This document shows, in pieces, positions 23,041-34,401 of a stretch of DNA of 64,000 nt (position 1 is its first letter; each line of letters opens with the position of its first letter). The notes beneath the pieces are model-generated. The model saw nothing but the letters and a program-made list of their open reading frames with translations. It did not search any database and was not told the origin of the DNA. The position numbers and the translations under genes were made by a program. The DNA is from Triticum aestivum. Lineage: Eukaryota > Streptophyta > Magnoliopsida > Poales > Poaceae. The stretch lies in the NCBI RefSeq assembly GCF_018294505.1, contig NC_057802.1, positions 309,649,137 to 309,713,136 on the forward strand, given 5' to 3'.

Positions 23041-23792
23041 GAGGGAGGGAGGTGCCCCAGGCGCGGGCGCCGATCCTGACGAGGCACCACTTGTGGCGCC
23101 GTTCCCCTGAGGCCCTGTGCGGAGTAGCTGCTTCTTCTTCTTGGGGACAACCTCAGAAGGGTACTGGGCTGCATTATCGTCGGGGTCTTTGATTGATGCA
23201 GCTTGGAAGGCGCGCTCAAGGGAGCACACCGCATCTCTTTCTTCGCAGGGGACCGTGATGATCCCGCCACTCCCTGGCATCTTGAGGACGTTGTAGCCAT
23301 GGTGTGTCACTGCATGAACTTGGCCAGGGCCGGATACCCGAGGATGGCATTGTACGGCAGACGGATGTGGGTGACGTCGAAGTTGATGAGCTCGGTGAGG
23401 TAGTTGTCGCGCTGTCCGAAGGTGACAGGGAGGCGGACCTGCCCCATCGGGGTGGTGGAGCCGCCGGTCACTCCTAAGAAAGGCTTGGTAGGCTAAAGCT
23501 GATCGTATGGCACTTGGAGGCTGTCGAACGTCTCAACGGACAGGACGTTGAGCCCTGCGCCGCCGTCGATGAGGGTCTTGGTGACTTGCACGTTGCTGAT
23601 GACGGGTGAGCAGAGCATCGGGACGGTGCCAACGGTGGCCGCGCACTTGAGTTGGTCTGCTGAGCTGAAAGTGACGGCGCACTTGGACCACCTGAGCAGG
23701 CGCGTGGCCTCGAGCCTCAGAAAGACCGCATTCACCTCGCGAGCAAACTGCTTGAAGATACGCTGGGAGGCTGGGGCCTGAGCTCCGCCCAA
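23041..23792 (-). pseudogene. pol: Aspartic protease region of the Retand-type element
   Basis: The minus-strand frame 23493-23792 ends in the protease motif TLIDGGAGLNVLSVETFDSL; IDGG is the usual active-site form in Tat-lineage Gypsy elements. A stop follows at about 23493, after which the homologous frame continues (LPYNAILGYPALAKFMQ-like sequence, then HHGYNVLKMPGSGGIITVP at 23240-23310). The enzyme normally cuts the Gag-Pol polyprotein. The stop and frame changes make it inactive. Confidence 0.7.
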
Positions 23793-25502
23793 GATGTAGG
23801 TGATAGCACGCGGCTCTTGGAAGCCCCCAGCCCCCTCATCCTGATGGTGGTCGTCGTTCCTTCTTGGTGGTGGTGGCAGCGGAGGAAGTCCAGCATTGCC
23901 CTGAGGGCGATCCTCGCAAGGCTGATCCCTCCAGGCGCCGTCACGAGGTTGGTCCTGCCAACGGTCCTCACAAGGTCGGTCGCGCCACTCCTGGCGGGGG
24001 CCACGGTCATTCCAGTGTCCTCCGCCACGTCCTCCTCATCGGCCGTAGCCCCGGTCGTTGCACTCGGGGCGTTGACTGAGGCATCCATCTCGAAAGGCCC
24101 TGATCTCTTGACAGTCATTAGTGTTGTGGTTGTGTATGTTGTGGAAGGCGCAGAACGGATGGCTGCTCTTGGACGACTCGGGATGGTCCCGGTGCGCTTC
24201 GTGTCCGGCTCTGCTGCGAGCACGGCCACTCCTTTGCACTTCACGTCCTTGGCCTTGGCATTCTTCTCCTCGGGGTTAGCAGCCGAGAGCTCGAGGAGGG
24301 AAAGGCGCCCTTCCTCAGCTCTTGCGCACTTGGTCGCCAGGTTGAACAACTCCAAGGTCGTGCATAGCTCCTCGTGGATGGCGAGCTCCTCCTTCATGTT
24401 GACGTTGCAGACGCCATCAGAAAACGCGGAGATGATGGCTTCGTCTGTCACCTTGGGGATCTTGAGGCGAACGTTGTTGAAGCGCTGGATGTACTTTTTG
24501 CAGGGTCTCTCTTGGCTGCTGTTTGATGCGGCGCAGGTCACCCGCGGCCGGAGGGCGGTCGCGAGTGCCCTGGAAGTTGGCGACGAAGCGGTTGTGCATC
24601 TCGTTCCAGGAGGAGATCGAGCCCGGGGGCAGGTTCAGGAGCCACGAGCGAGCGCCATCCTTGAGAGCCATGGGGAACCAGTTCGCCATGACTTTTTCGT
24701 CGCCGTTGGCCGCCTCGATGCTCAGCTCGTAGAGCTGCAGGAACTCTGCGGGGTCGGGGGTGCCATCGTAGTGAGGAGGCAGGTCTGGCTTGAACTTGCC
24801 CGGCCAGGCGACACTACGCAGCTCAGGGGTGAAGGCGCGGCAGCCTGCGGTGGCCACCGGGACCCTTTGCTGATGCGGAGCCTTCCCTTGATGCCCGCGC
24901 ACCGCCGCCTCAGGCGGCGCACAGTCTTGTCGCAGTGGTGCTGGGAGCGTGGGAGCGTTCTCCTGCGGCCGAGGAACTTCTTGGCAGCTTTCTTCTTCTC
25001 GCGCGGGCGTCCGGCGCGGTGGGTCATGCCGGTTGGCCGCACGTCTCGGCGCCAGAATGCCGTCTTGGCGCAGGGGTGGTGGAGGCGCTCCATGGGCCAC
25101 GTCGCTCGCAGCTGGCGAAGGGCGAGACAGTGAGAGGGATGGCGCCGGGGAGCCCCCTGCGGCGCTGACGAGCTCGGCGATGCGGTCTAGCCAGTCCTCA
25201 TAGAGGTCGTCGACGGGGCGGTAGCGCAGGAGCTCGCGTGCCATGAGCAGCGCAGCCTCCACGTCCGTGGGAGAGTGACGAGCGTGAGACAACGAGCCCG
25301 CCGGGGTCAGCGACGGAGTGGCGGTGCGGCCGTCCCGCCGCACCGAGGGGTGCAGCGAGGACGCTTGCTGCTCGTTCCCCGCCAGGCCGGTGGCGGCGGG
25401 TGACGGAGAATGACGGGGAGGCCCACCGAAAGGAGCTGTCTGAGCGACGCGGGCGGCGAGGGCGGCCCAACGCTCAGCGCGGGCTCGGCGAGCGTCCTCC
25501 AT
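23780..25502 (-). pseudogene. gag: gag of the Retand-type element
   Basis: The likely start is ATG at 25502 (MEDARRARAERWAALAARV); the longer open frame upstream only reads back into PBS/LTR. After an alanine/proline-rich N-terminus come capsid motifs (PHYDGTPDPAEFLQLYELSI; NWFPMALKDGARSWLLNLPP; SWNEMHNRFVANFQGT). A one-base frameshift near 24500 moves the reading to another frame (FSDGVCNVNMKEELAI), and a second shift moves it to the frame with a nucleocapsid-like CAFHNIHNHNTNDC near 24120. The protein forms virus-like particles in active elements; this copy is broken. ORFs on the plus strand over this region (for example 23817-25133) are antisense shadows. Confidence 0.8.
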
Positions 25503-25555
25503 GGATGCGACGAAGCGACGGGAAGCTGATCGACGGAAGGAAAGCTTCGGCGCAG

Positions 25556-25569
25556 CCTGGCACGCCAAA
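25556..25569 (-). other. Primer-binding site of the Retand-type element
   Basis: Minus strand TTTGGCGTGCCAGG directly follows the LTR end (...GTCCGACA). TTTGGCG-type sites are common in Tat-lineage elements. I do not assign the tRNA. Confidence 0.65.
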
Positions 25570-26492
25570 TGTCGGACTTCAGGTTTCGGCAAGACCCTTG
25601 AGGTTCGAACACTAGGGTGCGCACGAAGATCTCTCCCTACCTAATCACGCCCTCACCCTCGCCGTGATCTCAAAGCCTAGCTCGACGAACCCGCAACACA
25701 AGAGACACGAGATTTATACTGGTTCGGGCCACCGTTGTGGTGTAATACCCTACTCCAGTGTGGTGTGGTGGATTGCCTCTTGGGCTGATGATGAATAGTA
25801 CAAGGGAAGAACAGCCTCCTGAGGAGAGGTGTTCTTGTGCTTGGTGAGTGTGAGGATGGAATGGATCTAGTCCAAGATGAGTTCGTGTCGGTGAGGATGG
25901 TCCGAATCCGTCCTCTCCTACTGTGGTGGCTAGTCCTATTTATAGAGGCCCTGGTCCTCTCCCCAAATATTGAGCGGGAAGGGAGACAACAACGGCCAAA
26001 TTCGAAGGGAGACAACTAGTACGAGCTATCCTGACTAAAGGTGGTCTTCGCCTGCCAAAGGCTCTGGTGGTGATGTCGTCTTGGGCTCCACGGTGACCTC
26101 CATCTTGCCATCCTGCTGATCTTGGTCTCGTTGCACTGATATGGAAACCTTTGCCTGATGCCTCGGGACTCCTCGCCTGCGCTTTCCCCTTTAGCACCAA
26201 AAAGGAAACGAGGACACTGCGCGTGCTGGTGCCCGCCTAGCTCCAGTCGTAATGGCTTACGTCATAGGAACCTCGCGAGGTGTCCCTTGCCTTGATCTCT
26301 CCGCCCCTCGCGAGCCAACCTGGTGAGGTCGCTCCCAAGGAGGTCTTGTGTCGCCCGCTTCATGAGGCTTGGCCCCTCGCGAGGGTCTTGAGTGTTTGCT
26401 AGTGAAGATGGGCCGTACAGGGCCGCTGGTGGAGCCATGCCGTGGGCCGCAAGCAGGCAAGTCTAGGGACCCCCGTTCTCAGGACGCCGACA
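25570..26492 (-). repeat. 5' LTR of the Retand-type element
   Basis: 923 bp, near-identical to 17086-18003. A TATA box on the minus strand (CTATAAATAGG) lies at 25936-25946, a likely RNA polymerase II promoter for the element. The TSD GAGGC follows at 26493-26497. Confidence 0.9.
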
Positions 26493-27839
26493 GAGGCTTG
26501 TGCTAAACAGTTGAGTTTGCAACAAAAAATATAGTAGTAGTAGTGGGAACATTTCTTTTTATTATTGAGGTGTTGAGTTGAGGCATGTAATGGAAATGCA
26601 AGAGATTGTAACAAATTCATGAAAGCAATAAAGTTCATGTGTCATGATTTCATACGTTGAATTGTATGAGTTGTTACTCTATGAAGAAAGATTTTGACCA
26701 TTTTCGAGGATATGAGAAATATGGTCTATGGAAGAATTTGTGCATTTCAAGGTTGGTAGTACCCTGTGAGGACACTTGACCCCTGGAAAAGATAATGATA
26801 TTCCACGGAGTGGACTTCGGACAAAATAAGTATGAGTTTTATCTTGATATGTGGGATACCCCAAGAATATGAAGGGATGAAGTACTATTGGATATAAAGG
26901 AGGTATAATGTTGGTAATATGGAGCAATTGTAACCCTAGGATGAGTTAGAGCTATAAATGTGATGAGGTGGCCTCGTAACCCATAGGCTCCAGGACCTGA
27001 CAAGAAGCAAGCACACTCTTGCTGAAGGAAAAACCCTAGATGAAGTTACGACTTTATCAACAGACGATCTTATAGGAGTTACGCAAAACCTGAGAGTTGT
27101 GAAGGAACGCTAGATGTTTGTTTGGCTAGCAGAATCCATGGAGTTATTCAAACTTAGTTCGTCGACAAGAGAAATTCCGCAATGCTTGTGAGGATGACCG
27201 AGTGTTAGAATGCGAGATTCATTAAACCATATACAAGGTAATGATTTGGGTGTGGAATGGATTGATCACCATGCCGACTTACTCTTATTATTCGCCTCTG
27301 CTATATGGGATGGTAAATCTGAGTGACTTACCCATAATAGAGAGAGATGATGATATCAAAACCTTGATTGAACCTTAGAATGGTATGACAGTTTTCCCTA
27401 GTACAAGGCAGCTGTTGCCAATTGGAGGTCATACAGTGAGAATGAAGCCCAGACCCATTTCCTGCAGGAGAAACCATAAATTGACGACCACCATGAGATA
27501 TCGATAGTTGTTTAGTATTGGCGCCAGACTGTCAGCTAAGAAGACCCAGTCTCGAAAGAACCTTACCAAGATTTAAGGAGACAAGGATTGAGGAAAAGGT
27601 TGTGCCACTACCGGAAGAGCCCAGAGTAGGAATTCTCCCAAGAATCTCAGAACTGACCCTGTCAACAATAAGGATTGAGTATATGAGTTTTTGATGGAAC
27701 CGTAACCATGTTTCTAAGGGTGGTAGCACCCCAGACCGTCGTGCCAATCGATGGATTTCGAGGAAGCCCCGAACCTAACCTATTTCTTTCTAGCCTCTTC
27801 GAATCTCGATAGCGAGATTCATTTTAAGGGTGGTAGGTT
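26493..27839 (+). mobile_element. Host Gypsy element, 3' part of the internal region
   Basis: The gag frame resumes after the TSD for about 13 codons (A-C-A-K-Q-L-S-L-Q-Q) and ends at a TAG. The remainder shows no RT, RNase H or integrase motif and no long ORF, so the pol region is deleted or was never present. The end carries two AAGGGTGGTAG stretches, the second of which abuts the LTR. Confidence 0.7.
27826..27837 (+). other. Polypurine tract of the host Gypsy element
   Basis: AAGGGTGGTAGG lies two bases before the LTR start TGTAACATACC (27840). Confidence 0.65.
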
Positions 27840-30215
27840 TGTAACATACCAAAATTCTAAATTTTGGAATGTTATATTAATTAGGTTATAATGATTGCTT
27901 GCGTGATTTGTTGTGTGAAATTGAGTGGAATCTGAAAGTTTTTCTTTTCGAAAGTTGAATGAGAGGGAATGAAATGACTTTCCCAAAACTTTCACCTTGC
28001 ATTTATGATCTCCATGAATTCAAAATTCATTTCATCACAAAACCCTAGAGTGAAGATGATATGAATTCTTCTATTTAATTAAATGAAAATGGGTTTTTGA
28101 AAAGGTTTGAATTCCACTTGAAAATATTTCAAATTCAGAAACTTTATGCAACTCAATGAGTTTCATGAGAGAAGATAAATGACTTCTTCAAATGCGAGGA
28201 AAGAGAGTTGGAAGTTTCAAAGAATCAAATTGAAAGTCCTTTTGTAGTTAATTTGAAACCCACTTTCAATTGAGAGTTATTTGGTTTTTGTTCAAATTAT
28301 TTTTCTCTAAAAATAAAATATATGGAAAATAGGGTAAAATAATTCCCTATAGTATAAAAATGGAGAAAAATGAGTTTGAAATCATTTTGGTATTTTAAAA
28401 TATTTTTATTTGGTTTTTAAATGAATCAGGAGCACAGTTTGCTTTATTTAATTTTTTGGGAACTTATTTGCCACTGAAAATATGTTCATATTTTAGGAAA
28501 TATTTTTTTGAAAATTTTGCTATATAATATGCCTATATTATATTTTTATTTTCATTTCATTTTCTTTTGTTATGTTTGTGTTTAAAAAAAGGAGCCACCG
28601 ACCGCGCCCGGCCTGGCCACCCGGCCCAGCCCCGCAGCGGCCTGCACTGCGCCGAACCGCCTCTGCCTCGCTCGCCCGCTCGCTCCCTCGCGCGGACGCC
28701 ACTTCGCCAGCCGCCGACAGGTGGACCCCACCTGTCAGCTTCTTCTTCCCCAAGCCGAGCCAGACTCCTCCGCCCGTACTCTTCGCCGACCAATGTCGTG
28801 CCCGTCCCGGGCACCTCCCCTAGCGTTGCCCCTCCTCCACGCCTCCCTCCAATAAATACCCGAGGCTCCGGCCCCATTTTCGCCTCGAAACGTAGCCACC
28901 CTCGCCTCCCCACGCCCCACGTGAACTGACCGCAGTTTCAGAGATCCGCCGAGCTCCGCCGCCACGCACCACGCTGTTCCGACGTCGCAGCTAAGCGCGG
29001 ACACCGCCATCGCCTTCCCCTCGTCACGCCGCGCCTCCCCGTGGTTTCGCCTTAGCCGGAGGACCTCCAGAGAGGCCGCCCCGACCACCACTGAAGCCGC
29101 CGCTGCCGTCTTCTTCGCCGCCAACGACCGTCGCCGCCGCGGTAAGCCACCGGCTACCCTCGTCCATCCGATCTCCCTCCTACGGTCCAGATTACATTAT
29201 GATTTGTTTTTTTCCTCGAACCATTGTTCTCTAAATAGCGAATGCTCGCTAGTTTAGCCTCTGTAGCAAACGAATTTCATCGCCTATGCTTCTGTAGTGG
29301 ACGTTCGTCCGTTAGTTTCTGTCTCGTAGTCAAGGACTTAGATGCAATTATTTTTCTTACACATTAGCCCTTGATTTTCAAACCCTCATAACTTTTCGAC
29401 CGTTTGATCAAATTCAGTGAAACCAACGCCAAATTGTTCATCATGATCTCAACTATCCCGAGAAATTATTAAATCAAATTTTTAAAATTTAAAATTTGAA
29501 CTAGATCAGATTTGAATTTAAACTTGTTTTGGCTATAACTTGAGTTTTATAACTCCGATTTAATTGATTCTTTTTGAAAATCGTAGCTCTTGGCATGGAC
29601 TTTCTACTAAGGTTAAAATCACCCAATTTTGCTACTGTTAAAAATATGTTTCTTTCTAGAAGTTTTATTTGATGGTTTTGACGTTTTCCAAAATATTTTC
29701 TGCGTTCTTTTGGATCTTTGAGTGATTGCTTATGTGTGGTTATAATTTCTTGCTCACGATAGATTGATCGGAGTGTGACGAGTAGAACTATCAAAAATTA
29801 TGAGTGTGAAGAATCTTCATCAACAGTACAAGGAAAGTTCACACTTTGATCATACTCTTCCTATACCTAGTTTTACTTGCATTAGATACACCCCTCAAAG
29901 ATTTGCATGTGTAGGATTTGGGTACATGTGGTTTTGCTATGTAGTTCATGAGGTAGGAACCTATGATCCTTGAAACACCCCGGGAATATATGTTATGCTC
30001 ATACATTGCTTAGCCATGCTCGTAGACGGGGATTGGTATGTGAGAGTCATGCAAGTTGCGAGAGATAATAATTAAGGGTAACTTAAGGTGGCAACATTAA
30101 CACACATCTGGGTGGAATGGTTGGGGCACCCTGGAGAAACCAGTGCTTGCCCAAGGGGATCCCGGAGTACCCGTGTGATTACCCTATGGAATGCCACCCA
30201 GGCTCAAAGGGATCA
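27840..30215 (+). mobile_element. Host Gypsy 3' LTR, first part
   Basis: It starts TGTAACATACC after the polypurine tract. AT-rich to about 28560, then a GC-rich 28600-29150 block (promoter/UTR-like), then AT-rich again. The Tekay-like element interrupts it at 30216, and it continues at 45616. Combined length is about 3.24 kb. ORFs in the GC-rich block occur on both strands with Pro/Arg/Ala bias and are not considered genes. Confidence 0.75.
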
Positions 30216-31510
30216 TGTGACACCCAAAATTTTCAAGTGGTTTTCTCAAAATCTTTTATTTGATTTGAGGAGGGTATTTAGATTTTCTTCTAAAAGAACT
30301 TTCCCTCTCAAAATATTTTCTTTTATGACAAGTGTTTTGTTTTGGATTCACCCAAGATTTGATTTTGGCCTTGGAGGTTTTTTCTTTCTTATGTGGACTC
30401 AAACCCAATTGGTTTTCATTTGGGAAATTTCTTTTGAAAATCTTTTAAAATAATCCGATAGCATTTGGAGTGTTTTTCTCCCCCTTTCAAAAATCCCTCT
30501 TGCCTTGAACCAAGTGGAAATCTCCTCCCAAAAGCCTTTCCCCATCTTTGGATCATGATATGTTTAAAATCCAGCAAGTTGAACCTCTCCATATATTTGT
30601 TTCCGTTTATTTCTCATCAAAAACAATTTCTGTCCTCTACTTTGATCCTTGGAGGTTTTCAAAGGAACTACCACTTCTACTTTGAGTTTGGCCTCCAAAC
30701 CAATTCCCCTAGCTAGTCCTTTGAGCCATCAACCAGGATCCATGAAGATCCACTGGTCTCCAGTTCAAATTTTTCAAATTGTGCTTGCTGCAAGTTTGGT
30801 CCTTATTTGCCAAATTTGATGAAATTCATTTGTTTTCTCCTCCTAAAAATCTGAGAAAAATCAGGCAGCCTCTGGGTGCATTGAGAGGTCACCTCACCAA
30901 GTCCCAGCTCCAGAAATTTTTTTCTTCATGCCAAATCATTTCGTCGAACATCTGCAGTGCACTGTTCCTGTCAAGTTCAGTTTTCAGAGCAACAGTTTCA
31001 GAGATGCACTGTCGTTTTCTTCAGGGCCCGTTGTCGATCTCGCCAGTACCCTGGTGTCGCCGTGCTTCCTGTCCCCTCCTTCTTATCTCTGCGCCGCACG
31101 ATCACCTGGAAGCTTGCGAGCGTCGGCGACGAGCAGGAAGAGGTGTGCCACCCGTGAGCGACGGCAGCGGCGGCTTTGCGGCCGCGAGAGAGAGGCGCAG
31201 TGTGGACGGCGCCACCCAGCGCCGCCCAAGCCACCGGAGGTCGCCGCGTGGCCTTCCACTCCCCCGTGCGCGCTGCCACCCTTCGTCGCGAACTGCTAGG
31301 AGCGGAGCGCGCTCTCTGCCGCCGCCGTGCCCGTACAGCCGCCCCGTCGTTGATCGGTGCATTACGCCTTGCCCGACCGAGGTTTAGCGATGGAACGGCA
31401 CCAGTGATCTTCCCTGATGGTGCCTAGCCCCCTAAACCCCCTGCCCAACCACTGCCTCGCCGTAATCGCTCGCCGGAGATATCCCGTTCACGGCCACCCC
31501 CTCGAATCGC

Positions 31511-31520
31511 CTATAAATAG
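31511..31520 (+). promoter_or_regulatory. TATA box in the 5' LTR
   Basis: CTATAAATAG within a GC-rich stretch. The 3' LTR has the same box at 41280-41289. Transcription would be expected to start ~30 nt downstream, in the AACTCACACCACC stretch. Confidence 0.7.
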
Positions 31521-32300
31521 AGGCCCCGAGCTCGAACACGAACTCACACCACCCCTACGCACCACCAATACCACGCCAAGCCACTGGTAGAGCCAAGAGG
31601 GAGCCTTCTTCCCCAACTCTGGCCGCCTCGACCCGCCACGGGACCCAGCTCGATTCACTCCCGTGCGTGCACCTCTACCCCTCATCTCTTGCCAGTAGCT
31701 TCCTTATGCATCCACTCTGCTGACCCGCGCTTCAATTTGGAGTTTGCAGCGCCCACTGGAGTTCCCCACCATTGCCCGAACCACCGTCCGCCGGAGATAG
31801 TGTCGCCGTTGACGTGGTGCTCCCCGACGGCCAAGTCCACCACCCACCGACGCGGAAGGGCACACTGAACCTCTTGGTACCCTCCGATCTCCCTGCCTCG
31901 CCGTGGTTCGACGCCGGCGACCACCGCAGCCTTCGGGCGCCGGCGAAGTTTTAAACCTGACGTGTGGACCCCCCCGTCAGCCTCTCTTCTTTCTCCCCCT
32001 CGAACCGTTTTCTGTTGGCGCCTTCGGGCAAATGCGCTTTCCCTTCGGGCTGGCGCATTTCTTTCCGAACCATTTTCTGTTTTCTCAGTTAAGTCCCTGG
32101 ATCTTTTCTGTTTCATCACAGATTAGTCCCTGGACTAAAACCCTTATAACTTTTTAATAAAAGATGATTTTTGATTGATTCTTTTTCTGACAGTCTTATA
32201 TTTTTGTCTAGTTTTTATAGTATTTATTTGGAAAAAATTTGGAACAATTTTTGTGCACGCGATGATTTTTACGTTAGTGTACGTTTTTGCTATACCGTAG

Positions 32301-32363
32301 GTTCCGGAGGAGGTGACGGAGCCGCGAACTTCGCCGAGCTAGACTCCGACTTCTCCGAACCAG
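32301..32363 (+). other. Exon-like acidic segment A inside the 5' LTR
   Basis: It is preceded by the acceptor-like TATACCGTAG and followed by CAG|GCAAGC, a GC-type splice donor. Its open phase encodes GDGAANFAELDSDFSEP, rich in D and E. The 3' LTR copy (42072-42134) is identical in length and sequence. It ends in phase 1, which fits segment B. Confidence 0.5.
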
Positions 32364-33244
32364 GCAAGCATGTTTGAACCTTTGATATGATAGGTTTTTT
32401 TGCATGTTTGCTTGAATGGTTGTGCATGGCATATGAGCATCGGTGAGTATCTCGTTGCATGCAAGGCAACTATCCGTGTGTTCCGAAGTTACCGTGATCT
32501 TTGATGAGAGATGACCTGATCATGTGGTGACATGAAAGGTAGTGAGGTGGTATTGTTGGAGCATGCCAGCCTTACGTCATCCGTTAAACTCCGATGTTAA
32601 CGCGGACTGAGTCACGTTACCATCCGTTCCCTTTCGTGCTACCACATGTTTTCTGTAAAGAATACGGTTTAGTAAGTTGTTAACCTCTTTCCGAGTACAC
32701 ACCAAATAGAGGGGCCGGGATGAGGGTTCCATGGCCCTGGATTAAAGCCAGTCATCCGGTCTGGGGGCATGGGTGTTTCCGGTTGGGACCGAGAGGGGGG
32801 CACCCCTTAGAGCGCGCGTATATAAATTTGATCCCATGCTACGCGAGGTTGTAGCCTCCCCGTCTCACGGTTTTTCTTGAACGTTGCCGAGGGTGATTCC
32901 TGGCATCGGAATGTTGAATGGGTGTGTACTGGTTAGATGTGTTTCTCCTAAAACACCGTAAACGGAACTAGTCCCCGTGACTACTGAAATCCGTTGGCTG
33001 TGGTTAAAGTGCAAACTCTGCAGAGTCAAATCCTTCCGAGTCATCGTGTCCATGGTCAAGGACCATGGCCAGTATATCCATATCTATGTCAATCCTCGTG
33101 GTAAATCCCCGGTGAACAAGCTTAAGTGGTATACCCGTTTGAATTGTTATTCCTGTGGATGGACTAACCTTTATTTTATCTCGTACTTAAATATTTCCGC
33201 GAACCGAATTAAATTCTTGAGCTACTGAATTATTGAGTTGTGAA

Positions 33245-33530
33245 ATATAAGCCCTTTATGTGATGTCGCTCAGACGTCCGACTGTGGCACTCTTGTCATT
33301 TACTTTCAATATAAGCCCTTTATGTGATGTCGCTCAGACGTCCGACTGTGGCATGTCCGTTATTTACTTTTGATATAAGCCCTTTATGTGATGTAGCTCA
33401 GACGTCCCACTGTGGCACTCTTGTCATTTATTTTCAATATAAGCCCTTGATGTGATGTCGCTTCAGACGTCCGACTGTGGCATGCACTGTCTTTTATATT
33501 CTATTATAAGCCCTTTATGTGGTGTCGCCT
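33245..33530 (+). repeat. ~65-bp tandem repeats in the 5' LTR
   Basis: About five units starting TATAAGCCCTTTATGTGATGT (33246, 33310, 33374, 33438, 33505), each with CAGACGTCCGACTGTGGCA. The last unit is diverged. Copy number differs between LTR copies, and both assembly gaps fall in or next to this array. Confidence 0.9.
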
Positions 33531-33753
33531 TGACGCCTGACTGCGGCATTGTTATTCCATTTTTTTACCCTTCCGAGGAGTCTTTCAGACACTTGATTGG
33601 CCCTCAGTATTTTCTTTGGGATTTCGGGAGGACTACCGCCCGACTTCCCTTTTATTCTCCATGCATTGCTATCTCATTGTCTGAGTGCGCTTGTTAATCA
33701 GTTCATATGCATCATGTTTACATTTGTTATATCTTATGTCCGAACTGTCTTGC

Positions 33754-33772
33754 GAGTACTTTCATAGTACTC
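33754..33772 (+). promoter_or_regulatory. Stem-loop GAGTACT-ttcat-AGTACTC in the LTR
   Basis: A perfect 7-bp stem with a 5-nt loop, 24 nt upstream of segment B. A matching motif (TTGCGAGTACTTT...GAGTACTCAC) occurs at 53680-53700 in the unrelated LTR. Confidence 0.5.
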
Positions 33773-33795
33773 ACCTGGCTTGTTGATTTGGCCAG

Positions 33796-33851
33796 ATGTT
33801 GACGAAGGCGATCTCATGGATGAAGAGTTTGATAGTGATACCGACGCCTAG
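33796..33851 (+). other. Exon-like acidic segment B inside the 5' LTR
   Basis: It follows the acceptor-like TTGATTTGGCCAG and ends with a TAG at 33849-33851. In the phase left by segment A it encodes a strongly acidic tail (EGDLMDEEFDSDTDA). Copies at 43746-43801 and 45161-45216 differ only by D/E and T/S exchanges. Confidence 0.5.
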
Positions 33852-34235
33852 AGGAGTCCCAGTCAGTCCCGTGCGATCCTGGATAATGGTCACTTGTATT
33901 ATATATGCTTCCGCCACCCTCAATAAGTATCCTCGAGCCTCACTCCGACGCTCGAAGAGTTGTTAGATTCAGGAGTCTTGTCACCCACTCCGCTGTGACT
34001 TTTCCACCACCGCTTTTATCGTGAGTTAGTAGTTATGCCACCCCATCCGCCTTTATGTATTATTGGCGTGTTTGTAATAAATTGTTGAGCAGGCCTCCGC
34101 TCAACCTTGTATTATATTCAGTACTCCTGGTATTTTTCTTCTGTGATCAAGAGAGTGAGAAGGAATTCTTCTTTACTGGTCCGTAAAAGGGATCGGTCTC
34201 TCAATAAATATTTTATTGAAAAACCGGTCGTGACA

Positions 34236-34252
34236 AGCTTGGTATCAGAGCC
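34236..34252 (+). other. Primer-binding site of the Tekay-like element
   Basis: AGCTTGGTATCAGAGCC directly after the LTR end; initiator-Met tRNA type. Confidence 0.9.
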
Positions 34253-34401
34253 AGGCTGACTATAGGAAGCCACTAGGTGCGATCGCTAATCGGTTATTAG
34301 CGTCCTTAGTGCCTTTTCAGCATTTTGCAAATGTAGCTATTTTCTGTTGGTCATCATAAATTTATGATTTGACTACTCAGAATTTTTGCCTACTTTTGTA
34401 G

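Larger units (their letters stand above)
17086..26492 (-). mobile_element. Tat/Retand-type Gypsy retrotransposon, deletion derivative (9.4 kb)
   Basis: Two LTRs in direct orientation (17086-18003 and 25570-26492) are flanked by GAGGC on both sides (17081-17085 and 26493-26497). On the minus strand: 5' LTR, PBS, gag, aspartic protease, a short RT remnant, an antisense extra ORF, the polypurine tract (GGGGGCTAC) and 3' LTR. The antisense ORF and protease type (IDGGAG) point to the Tat lineage. The catalytic RT core, RNase H and integrase are missing, so the element could only have moved in trans or decayed after insertion. Confidence 0.88.
30216..34235 (+). repeat. 5' LTR of the Tekay-like element (4,020 bp)
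   Basis: It starts TGTGACACCC and ends CCGGTCGTGACA. It contains a strong TATA box, a GC-rich transcribed leader, two exon-like acidic segments and a 65-bp tandem array. ORFs between 30779 and 32119 recur in the 3' LTR simply because the LTRs are copies. Confidence 0.92.

Noticed and set aside
23817..25133. 438-codon plus-strand ORF
   Set aside because: It is antisense to the gag of the Retand-type element, whose minus-strand frames show real capsid motifs.
30779..31427. ORFs of up to 202 codons in the Tekay-like LTR
   Set aside because: They recur in the 3' LTR as copies, overlap on several frames and show frame-changing indels between the two LTRs.
33245..33530. Repeat array resembling a CRISPR
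   Set aside because: Direct tandem units without unique spacers, in a plant LTR.
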